Source: an uncultured Fidelibacterota bacterium (GTDB taxonomy: Bacteria; Marinisomatota; Marinisomatia; Marinisomatales; UBA1611). Taken from it: a DNA stretch of 16,266 nucleotides. The stretch spans positions 1 to 16,266 of the forward strand of contig CAJWHU010000018.1 of the NCBI GenBank assembly GCA_913041325.1, written 5' to 3'. Shown here piece by piece: positions 1 through 8,200 of this stretch (its first letter is position 1; each line of letters opens with the position of its first letter). The translations under genes and the position numbers were made by a program. Under the pieces are notes generated by a model that had not been told where the DNA came from, did not search any database, and saw nothing but the letters and a program-made list of their open reading frames with translations.

Positions 1-67
1 GAGAACCCAAAAGAGAACCCAAAAGAGAACCCAAAAGAGAACCCAAAAGAGAACCCAAAAGAGAACC
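1..67. repeat. 12-bp codon-aligned minisatellite (gagaacccaaaa), 5 perfect units plus a partial
   Basis: Five identical tandem copies of gagaacccaaaa fill 1-60, followed by the partial unit gagaacc at 61-67. The array continues to the window edge, so its true length is unknown. Because the unit is 12 bases, each copy adds exactly four residues (EPKR) to the coding frame and gain or loss of units would not shift the frame. There are no spacers, so it is not a CRISPR. Confidence 0.97.
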
Positions 68-428
68 TGATTTAAATATTGAAGAAGATAACAATTTTCA
101 TGATGTGGTGGTTCTCCGGTCGCTTGCCTGTAAAAAAGTGAAAAACAATCAGCCTCTATACCCTGGAAGAAGATTTCCCACGGATATTGGCAGAGTTTTC
201 TGTCACTCGTTACTGGATAACAATACCGGGAAATATAATGACATTTACCACATTTGGTACATGAATGGAAACTTAAAATCTAAAGTCAGAATTAGAATAA
301 GAGATGGCAAAGAGATACCAGCCGTATCTCATAGGGAAGTGAAAAGTAGTGATAAAGGAACATGGAAAATCGAGATTACTGATAGCGATAAAAAGATTTT
401 AGATACTGTCATTTTTGAAGTAGTTTAG
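3..428 (+). CDS. DUF2914 domain protein, 5'-truncated by window edge, with (EPKR)n linker
   Basis: The reading frame is already open at the window edge, so only the C-terminal 141 residues are seen. They begin with five perfect EPKR units, then an acidic stretch (DLNIEED), then a globular domain of about 105 residues. The domain has the DUF2914 pattern: a cysteine/histidine element (RVFCHSL), a central IYHIWYMNG strand with the conserved H-x-W-Y, a basic RIRIRDG segment, and a closing GTWKIEITDSDKKIL strand pair. A GTG at 105 could be called as the start, but it would cut off the linker and the frame runs through it, so I reject it. DUF2914 is a small beta-rich domain of unknown function, often at the end of anchored or exported proteins; the missing N-terminus may hold a membrane anchor. 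The gene ends 13 bases before the PilP/GspC-like gene, roughly where pilO would sit in a pilMNOPQ cluster. Domain call is from motif recognition only. Confidence 0.75.
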   Translation, partial: EPKREPKREPKREPKREPKREPDLNIEEDNNFHDVVVLRSLACKKVKNNQPLYPGRRFPTDIGRVFCHSLLDNNTGKYNDIYHIWYMNGNLKSKVRIRIRDGKEIPAVSHREVKSSDKGTWKIEITDSDKKILDTVIFEVV

Positions 429-441
429 GCTATAAAACATC

Positions 442-1014
442 ATGACACCTAGACTAAGAATCCTATCTATAGGCCTAGCCCTATCACTTGCATATGCTAT
501 CTATGACTATGTGGATAGAAACAACACTAAGAAGACTGTTGTTACGAAATCAAAAAAATCAAAAAAACGTGCCCGTACTGCAGGTGTCAGCGCAACTAGA
601 GCGGAAAATCTTAAAAAACGATTTGAAAAGAAAATAGCGAAATTAGGCGGTGCTGTTCCCTCAAAAAGTAGTTTTAAACCGAACACTGATTTTCTCCCAA
701 TATCCAGTGAAATCTCAGAGTTAGAGGGTTGGGCAAGAAACCCTTTTGTTGAAGTTTATGAACCAAAATCAGCTAATGAAAAATCAACTATTGCCAAAGA
801 TGTTGAGATGGACGAACAAGCAGGACTTCTTACTCTTGATGGGCTGGTGATTGAGACTGCTGTTCTTATGGGTGAAAAAGCATTTGTTACAATAAACGGC
901 CAAACCTTTACGGTTGGCGACCAGATTAATAATGCACTTATAGAAAAAATTGAAAATGAACAAATAACTTTTAAAGTTGGTAAAACAAGGATAATAAAAG
1001 ATGTTGGCACATAG
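442..1014 (+). CDS. PilP/GspC-like inner-membrane protein with periplasmic HR-type domain
   Basis: 190 residues. A single hydrophobic segment at about residues 5-22 (LRILSIGLALSLAYAIYDYV) is followed by a strongly basic, Lys-rich linker (about 28-75) and a proline-containing stretch. The small C-terminal beta domain (about 125-190) reads LDGLVIETAVLMGEKAFV, then INGQTFTVGDQI, then IENEQITFKVG. The 'INGxxxxxGDxI...I..I....V.' layout is that of the HR domain shared by GspC of type II secretion and PilP of type IV pili, which touches the N-terminal domains of the secretin. The next gene is a secretin and overlaps this one by 14 bases, which supports the role. Unlike classical PilP there is no lipobox; the anchor is a transmembrane helix as in GspC. 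The ATG at 442 has no Shine-Dalgarno sequence. The family call is by pattern and context, not alignment. Confidence 0.65.
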   Translation: MTPRLRILSIGLALSLAYAIYDYVDRNNTKKTVVTKSKKSKKRARTAGVSATRAENLKKRFEKKIAKLGGAVPSKSSFKPNTDFLPISSEISELEGWARNPFVEVYEPKSANEKSTIAKDVEMDEQAGLLTLDGLVIETAVLMGEKAFVTINGQTFTVGDQINNALIEKIENEQITFKVGKTRIIKDVGT

Positions 1015-2326
1015 GCAAATCTGTATCATCCTCTTATTTTCATTTGTGCTAACCCAACAGTATTCAAATATTTCTCTCCTTGACAAAGATGGTGAAAAAT
1101 ACGACCTGAGTCAGAAAATGTCGATAAACATGAAAGACTCAGATATAAAAAATGTTTTAATGCTTATAGGGGAATTAACAGGATTAAATATAGTAGTCAG
1201 CCCAGCAGTAAAAGATACTATAACAGCAAACCTAGAAAATGTGTCTGTGAAAGCCGCGCTCGATGTAATACTTAAACCAAATGGATATAGCTATTTCACT
1301 CAAGAGAACATCATCATCGTCAAAGGATCTGATACCGACATCGTTAGAGAACTTGAAACAATAGTGCTCAAACTTAAATACATTAAGTCGGATGATCTAT
1401 CGGGTCCACTTAATGCTGTTTTATCTGATCAAGGAAAGGTTCAATCGTTTACTCCAATCGTCACATCCTCTAGTGCCGGTGGTGTTTCAAATGTTGTTAT
1501 TATTTCGGATGTTCAGGAGAATATACCCAATATATTAAGAATGGTTGAAGAGCTAGATAAGCCAATTCCAAACATAAATATTGCCGTGCGGTTCATTGAA
1601 TCAGGTGTTGATTCTGCCAAAGGTACAGGAATTGACTGGTCAGCAAACACACCAATTTTTCTTGGCGGTGTGGAAGACACTACTGGTTCTTTAATGCCAT
1701 TTAAACTGAACAATATGACAATAGCTACCTTAAATCCATTCCAGTTTGGGCAGGCATGGAAACTAATGCAAGCAAGAGGTGAATCAAAAATATTAGCCAG
1801 TCCTCAACTAACAACACTCGATAATCACTCCGCTGAAACACAGATTACTACAACTATTTACATCGAAGGTAGTGTTAGCAACATGGGCAGAAACCTCGCT
1901 ACATCAAACTCGTCGAGAACTAATACAAATGCTAATGTAAGTGGCTATTCTAATATTAGTGCTGGAAGTGTTCGACAGATTACCGAGAAAGATGTTGGTA
2001 TAGATCTGCAGGTTACACCAAGAATTAATGATGAAAATAGAATCACCTTGCTTGTCAATGCGTCGGTAGAGGCGCTTCTATCTGCCGCTGAGGTATTAAC
2101 AGACAAACCAAGATCTACAAAGCGGACAGTGCGTACCCAGGTTACGGTTAACGCTGGAGATACAGTAATCATTGGAGGCTTGATTGCAGAAAACGCTATT
2201 GAAAATAGAAAATTTGTTCCCGTTCTTGCAGACTTACCTTGGATTGGAAAGATGTTTCAGTCTAAATCAATCGATAAAGAACAGAGAGAGCTTTTGATTT
2301 TTATCACACCCAACGTAGTAGGATAA
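1001..2326 (+). CDS. Short PilQ/GspD-family outer-membrane secretin
   Basis: 441 residues. A signal peptide ends near LFSFVLT|QQ (residues 18/19). An STN/N0-type domain follows at about 37-90 (MSINMKDSDIKN... LTGLNIVVSP), then a secretin N1-type domain at about 105-188 (VVIISDVQENIPNILRMVEEL), then the secretin core at about 192-441. The core shows ILASPQLTTLDN, GIDLQVTPRI, the hallmark VNAGDTVIIGGL, and VPVLADLPWIGKMFQ followed by ELLIFITPNVV. Secretins form multimeric outer-membrane channels for type IV pili or type II secretion substrates. At 441 residues it is much shorter than typical PilQ and has no peptidoglycan-binding AMIN domain. A Ser/Asn-rich insert lies at about residues 300-322. 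The ATG at 1001 overlaps the upstream gene by 14 bases; an AAGG at 987-990 is the only Shine-Dalgarno-like element in the unit. pilQ is likely, but gspD cannot be excluded without the rest of the locus. Confidence 0.88.
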   Translation: MLAHRQICIILLFSFVLTQQYSNISLLDKDGEKYDLSQKMSINMKDSDIKNVLMLIGELTGLNIVVSPAVKDTITANLENVSVKAALDVILKPNGYSYFTQENIIIVKGSDTDIVRELETIVLKLKYIKSDDLSGPLNAVLSDQGKVQSFTPIVTSSSAGGVSNVVIISDVQENIPNILRMVEELDKPIPNINIAVRFIESGVDSAKGTGIDWSANTPIFLGGVEDTTGSLMPFKLNNMTIATLNPFQFGQAWKLMQARGESKILASPQLTTLDNHSAETQITTTIYIEGSVSNMGRNLATSNSSRTNTNANVSGYSNISAGSVRQITEKDVGIDLQVTPRINDENRITLLVNASVEALLSAAEVLTDKPRSTKRTVRTQVTVNAGDTVIIGGLIAENAIENRKFVPVLADLPWIGKMFQSKSIDKEQRELLIFITPNVVG

Positions 2327-2333
2327 ACATATT

Positions 2334-5216
2334 ATGAATAAGAATCTTCCTTATATTGCTATTTCATTTGGTATTGCTGCTACAACATGTCTTCTCTCGT
2401 TTCTTGATATGTATGATGGATTGGAACATAACTTATTGGACATGCGGTTTAAAAATCGTGGGCTTATACAAACAAGAGATGATATCGCCACAGCCGATAT
2501 TGATGTTAGGGCTTTACAAACTGAAGGCAAATGGGACCCTTGGAGTAGGGAAAAACATATCCCATTAGTTAACCTGTCCGCGGAGCATGGGTTAGATGCA
2601 TTTATCTTTGATGTCTATTTTATTGAAGACAGCGAAAGAAAGCTCGAATATAAAGTTTTGAATAATATAGCAGATTCTACTTTGTCAATGGAAAAAGTGA
2701 AGGAACTTTTCCCAGATCCTGATAATGACCTTGCAGCCGCCTCTCAGAGAGCTGGAAATATAATTTTTGCACAGAGCTTTAAACCTCAACCTAAGAAAAA
2801 AGAGTCTGTAAAAAAGCGAACTGAAGTTATGGAGAGGCGATTAAAACTTCTTGAAGAAAAGAATTTATTTAGAAAGGTTGACCGAGAAAAATATTCAATG
2901 CTCTTTGATTTTTATGATATTGAAACTGTGGTTGATACTCTTATTAAAAACTCTGCTGGAGTATACTTTTTTCAATCAGATCCAGATCCTGATGGTCTCC
3001 AGAGAAAGTATCCTCTAGTTGGAATGTATGAGGATAAATTATTCCCATCAGCGTCTCTTGCAATAGCGCTCAGGCATTATGGTGTTCCCTTCCAGGATGT
3101 TAAGATTGTACCGGGGAAGCATATTAGTTTTGATCTGCCAAAGCCTGATGAACATGGTCGCAAATCTATATCCATACCGATAAACCTTAAGGGGCAAATG
3201 CAAGTTAATTGGGCAGGAAACTGGCAGGATAAAGACACTGGTGAGTTTGACCTCATTCACTATCCTTACAACGTGCTAAAAGAATTTCAGGAGAGCGAAT
3301 ACTCCAACTATATCTTAGCAGAACTGAAAAAACTTGTAAATCTTTCTTTTGATGGCAATGTTAAGGCAGCTTATAAACCCGCCTTAGGCTATATTGACGC
3401 ACCGAAAAATGACATCAAAAACGCTGTCAGACAGGTTATGATGATGGGTGCCACTGAAAAATGGATATTGGATAATCCAAATGGCACAGCTCAAGAATTC
3501 AAAAAACTGCCACCACATATATTTAATGAAATAAAAAATAATAACACAATTGCAGCGGCTTTTTTGGATTCCAGCCGATCCCAAGCTCCAACGCTTGATG
3601 AATTAATAGTAAAAGGAAAATTAATTTATGACTTCGGGTTGGAGAATTATCAATTTAGTTCATTCAAGCAACATATGCTCGATATAAAATCCGCATTGAA
3701 AAATGGTGATGATACAACCTCAAAAAGGCTCAATAAAATTCAAGGTAGTGCTCGGATAGTAGAAAGAAATTTTCAAATTATATCAAACTTATATAAAAAC
3801 GATTTAATTAATGAGCAGCGTCCGCTTACTTTTTATCCAAACTCTAAGAAACAAAGATTGTTTATCGGTAGTGAAGAAAAAAACACAGTCCATAATATCG
3901 TACCGTTTGAGTTTGTTGGGAAAAAGCTCTACTACGGGCTAACAGCTACCGGTACATCAGACTTAAATCCTATGCCATTTGATCCTAGATATCCAATGGT
4001 GGGTCTGCATGCCAATGCGCTTAACACGATCCTGGACAATAAAATCATTCATGAAGTACCTAAAGCACAAATAGCGTTTATAATTTTAGTAATTGGAGTG
4101 ATTCTATCTTTTGGGATTCCAGCACTGAGCGCAGCAATGGGTGGTTTAGCCACTGGGGTAATTGTTGGGGGCTATACATGGATATCTTTTTGGCTTTTTT
4201 CAAATTATCATATTTGGCTCGATATGGTTGGCCCTCTATCTACACTAGCCGTTGGATATTTAGGTATAACTGTCTATAATTATATTCAAGAAGAAAAAAA
4301 TAAGAACTTCCTAAAAGAATCTTTTGGGACGTATGTTTCCCCAGAATTAATCGATCAAATGTATGAGAGCGGAGAAGAGCCCTCCTTGGGTGGAGAAGAG
4401 GGGTATCACACAGCTTTTTTTACAGACATACAGAGTTTTTCTGCATTTTCAGAGAAACTTACGGCAAGCGAACTCGTCGCTCTTTTAAATCAATACCTAA
4501 CTGATATGACAGATGTATTGCTCGAAAATAACGGCACACTAGATAAATATATTGGCGATGCTATTGTTGCGTTTTATGGAGCGCCTATTGAAGTTGACGA
4601 CCATGAATTATGGGCATGCAGGACTGCGATAGAGATGCAGGAAAAACTTGCAATTCTTCGTAAAGGCTGGAGGGCTGAGGGAGATAGATGGCCAGATATT
4701 GTTCATAATATGCAGAATCGAATCGGAATTAGCTCCGGTCAAATGGTAACAGGAAATATGGGCTCAGAAGCTCGTATGAATTATACAATGATGGGAGATA
4801 ATGTAAATACAGCAGCGCGCTTGGAGTCCTCCGCAAAACAATACGGAGTCTATATTCAAATAGCTGATAGTACATACCAACCTGTAAAAGATAGGGTGGT
4901 TGTTCGTGATCTCGATAATGTCAGAGTTTTGGGAAAAAATGAACCGGTCAAGGTTTGGGAATTAATTTCTGAAAAAGGTAAAGAGCCTGAATCCTACAAG
5001 AAAATACTACCAGCATATCATGAAGCACTTGATCTGTATAAAAATCAAGAATGGTCAAAGGCGATTGAAGCTTTTAAAGCATCAGACGCGCTGGAAGAAA
5101 TGTTCGGAGGAAGGAAAACTAATCCTAGCCGTATCTACATACCAAGATGTCAACACTATCTTGACAATCCTCCAGGAGATGAGTGGGATGGTGTTTGGAC
5201 ACTAACCAGTAAATAA
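2334..5216 (+). CDS. CHASE2-domain class III adenylate cyclase
   Basis: 960 residues. One transmembrane helix lies at about 5-25. The extracytoplasmic CHASE2 sensor region (about 30-578) starts with LEHNLLDMRFKNRG and carries FIFDVYF, DPDGLQRKYPLVG and LHANALNTIL. Membrane helices cluster at about 580-655, then comes a cytoplasmic cyclase catalytic domain (about 690-870). All key residues are visible: metal-binding D698 (FTDIQSF) and D742 (GDAIVAF), adenine-selecting K738 and D822, ribose-contacting N825 and transition-state R829 (GDNVNTAARLE). Lys plus Asp at the purine positions indicates ATP and cAMP, not GTP. The last 70 residues are helical with a short TPR-like AYHEALDLYKNQEWSKAIEAF. 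Residues of about 315-505 form a long insertion inside CHASE2. The gene starts 7 bases after the secretin stop and ends 14 bases before the propeller gene, so it is co-transcribed with both. The activating ligand cannot be read from the sequence. Confidence 0.95.
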   Translation: MNKNLPYIAISFGIAATTCLLSFLDMYDGLEHNLLDMRFKNRGLIQTRDDIATADIDVRALQTEGKWDPWSREKHIPLVNLSAEHGLDAFIFDVYFIEDSERKLEYKVLNNIADSTLSMEKVKELFPDPDNDLAAASQRAGNIIFAQSFKPQPKKKESVKKRTEVMERRLKLLEEKNLFRKVDREKYSMLFDFYDIETVVDTLIKNSAGVYFFQSDPDPDGLQRKYPLVGMYEDKLFPSASLAIALRHYGVPFQDVKIVPGKHISFDLPKPDEHGRKSISIPINLKGQMQVNWAGNWQDKDTGEFDLIHYPYNVLKEFQESEYSNYILAELKKLVNLSFDGNVKAAYKPALGYIDAPKNDIKNAVRQVMMMGATEKWILDNPNGTAQEFKKLPPHIFNEIKNNNTIAAAFLDSSRSQAPTLDELIVKGKLIYDFGLENYQFSSFKQHMLDIKSALKNGDDTTSKRLNKIQGSARIVERNFQIISNLYKNDLINEQRPLTFYPNSKKQRLFIGSEEKNTVHNIVPFEFVGKKLYYGLTATGTSDLNPMPFDPRYPMVGLHANALNTILDNKIIHEVPKAQIAFIILVIGVILSFGIPALSAAMGGLATGVIVGGYTWISFWLFSNYHIWLDMVGPLSTLAVGYLGITVYNYIQEEKNKNFLKESFGTYVSPELIDQMYESGEEPSLGGEEGYHTAFFTDIQSFSAFSEKLTASELVALLNQYLTDMTDVLLENNGTLDKYIGDAIVAFYGAPIEVDDHELWACRTAIEMQEKLAILRKGWRAEGDRWPDIVHNMQNRIGISSGQMVTGNMGSEARMNYTMMGDNVNTAARLESSAKQYGVYIQIADSTYQPVKDRVVVRDLDNVRVLGKNEPVKVWELISEKGKEPESYKKILPAYHEALDLYKNQEWSKAIEAFKASDALEEMFGGRKTNPSRIYIPRCQHYLDNPPGDEWDGVWTLTSK

Positions 5217-5230
5217 AATTAGCACTCATT

Positions 5231-8200
5231 ATGAAGAACCATAAAAATATCATTCATGGTCTCATAACGTGTTTTTCACTATCCATCGGCATTGCACAAG
5301 ATCCTTTTATTTTTGATTCGACATTATCGAACATACTTCCCCAATCAATATCAAATTCCATTGAGGTAGCAGATGTAGACAACGATGGTACCAATGACAT
5401 CATATTCTCAGGATATGACTCAACAAGATTCGGTGTTTTTCTCGATGTTATTAAAACAAGCAGTACTGGATCACTGCAACAAGGATTTTCAACAAACTTT
5501 GTTACATATTCTGATACAATTGCCGAATACCTTGGAGGTATTGGAAATATAAAGCTTGCTGATGTTAACCTTGATGGATCTATCGACATCTACCTGAATG
5601 GATCAGTTATGTCAAAGCTGATGCTTAACTCATCCAGCGGGAATTTTAGCCAGTCTAACTGGCTGCAGAATATGTTTGTTACCTACAGCAACGGTGATTG
5701 GGGTGATGTAAATATGGATGGTAAACCTGATTTGTTTTTGATGGGCGTAAATGAGTTTACAGACCAAATACTTAATGAATTATTTATTAATACTGGTAGC
5801 TATTTGGCCAAAGACCCCACAACAATATTCCCATCTTTATTTGGGGGAAGTAGTGCGTGGGGAGACTATGACAATGATGGAGACCCAGATTTAATTATTG
5901 GTGGTCGTACCGCGAACAAGAATTCTTCTGTAACAAGGCTCTATAAAAATGAACCCGTAGGTCGCTTGACTGAGGTGACAACAGCAGATGCCATAAATGG
6001 ATTAAAGGCAGGGGCATATCATTTTTCAGACCTGGATTCAGATGGAGACCTGGATCTCATCATGTCTGGCTGGAATAAAATTGAAAATCGACTTGTGACC
6101 TATATTCTAGAAAACGAGCCCTTAGGCACATACAGTTTAGCAACCAACCAAATCGATTTTGCTGTAGCCTATGGTACAATAGATGCTATTGATTTCAACC
6201 TTGATGGATTACAGGACTTAGTTATAGCAGGTGCCAACTCTGTTACGCTATATGCTGGAAAGGTGCATTCTTTGTTGGGAAAGGTCTACATTAATAATGG
6301 AGATGGTACCTTTGAACCGATCAAGCAAATAGACGGTGCGCGGGTAGCTAAATTTGCTGATATCAATAATGATGGTATCCCTGATTTAGTTGCGAGCGGT
6401 ACAACGGATATTGGTAACGCAGACAGTACATTTTCAAAAGTTTACGTAAATAACATCAACAGTGACAGCCAACCACCTCAAGCTCCAAATGCGCTCACAG
6501 CTTTTGCGGTTAGTACGAGAGCAATATTTTCTTGGGGTTCCGGATCTGATGATGTAGATGATCCTGAAACTTTATCATATAACATAAGGATTGGAACAAG
6601 CCCAGGCGGTAATCAACTTTTATCTTCATCCATTCCCTACAATTCATCTAACATCGGAAAAAGACTTATTAGAGAGTTTAACGATATACCTCACGGTACA
6701 TACTATTGGGCCGTGCAAGCGGTTGATGGCTCTGGCAATACATCAGAATGGTCACAAGAAGATACATTATTCATAGCCCGTCTAGTTGCCTCAACGCAAT
6801 CATTACCTGGAGTATATTATTCCTCGGCCGGCTGGGCAGATTACAGTGAGGATGGTATTCCAGACCTTGCACTAACTGGTATCACTTTTTCTGGAGCAAG
6901 TATTACAACCCTATTTGAGAATTCTGGTGGATTGCTTTCTCAAGACCTTACACAAAACATCGATGCCGTATTTGGTGGCCACCTATCATGGGTTGATTAT
7001 ACTAATGACGGGCATTTGGACCTAACAATGAACGGTTTCAAAATTTTGAATTTTGGCGGTGTTTTCTCAACAAGTTTTTATAAGTGGGAAGACGGATACT
7101 ATGTTCCAGATCTCGCATCCGAAATTCACACAGATGAAAACTACGATGGGATAGGCGATTACTGGGTTAATGGAGGAGTAAATGGGCACCACTGGGGTGA
7201 TTATGATAATGACGGTGACCTTGATTATGTTCAAGGAGGGTTTGACAATTATTATGCCCGGCATCTAGATATTTTTTATAATGATAATGGTGTCATGAGG
7301 CTTGATACTAATCAAACTAACCTTGTTCCAATAAACCCTGCAATTGTGCACTGGGTTGATCTCAATAGAGATGGTAGACTAGATCTTGTAACAATTGGTG
7401 CTGACGAAACAGAAGCTGTCCGCATGAGAGTGTACCTGAACAATGCTAGTAATATCCTTATCCCCTCTATTACATGGGAGTCTGAAACATTTGGAGTTAC
7501 GGCTGGTGCTATAGCGTTTGGTGACTATAATAGTGATGGTTATGATGACTTCGCACTAACTGGATTAAACAGTAATAACGAGTTGATAACATATATCGTC
7601 ACCAACGCGATTAACACTTTTATAGCAGCTCATATCCTGCCTGGTGTCTATTATGGTAAACCAGCTTGGGGAGATTATGATGCAGATGGAGATCTTGACC
7701 TGTTGGTTACTGGACATTCAAGCACAGAAGGTGATTTAGGATCTGTTCCGGTCACAAGAATATACTATCAGGATGAGAATGGATTTACTCTTGACCCAAC
7801 GCTATCTATTGACAGCGTTGGGATTAGTTTCGCTCAGTGGGGAGACTATGATTCAGATGGAGATCTTGACCTGTTTCTTTCAGGCTTCAAAGCAAATCAG
7901 GATGTAGTAGCCCAAGTATATGACAATCTTGAGAGTCTAGAGAACCCAAATAAAATACCTAATGCTCCCTACCTCTTGGATGATTCCAGCATAAGTAATG
8001 ACAACGTTACTTTAAAATGGAGCGCTCCTGTAGATCCGAGTAATACATCAGGAGGATCAACCAGTGAGCTAGGTCTTCGTTACCAAATACAGGTTGGATC
8101 AGATGAGCAATACAATGAGCATGCAGTCAGCACAGGGCACTACGGTATTAATGAAATTGGGTTGATTTCTCCTACTTTGAACGGGCCTCAAAAGAGTTTA

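Noticed and set aside
1..67. Short tandem repeat as a possible CRISPR array
   Set aside because: The 12-base units are directly adjacent without spacers and encode EPKR in the open frame of the DUF2914 gene.
105..428. GTG at 105 as the start of a 107-residue gene
   Set aside because: The frame is open upstream through the EPKR array to the window edge, so 105 is internal and the gene is truncated.
1001..1014. Programmed frameshift joining the PilP-like protein and the secretin
   Set aside because: No slippery heptamer is evident at the overlap, and the secretin has its own ATG followed directly by a signal peptide.
4380..4940. Guanylate cyclase activity
   Set aside because: K738 and D822 are the adenine-selecting pair; guanylate cyclases have Glu and Cys or similar at these sites.
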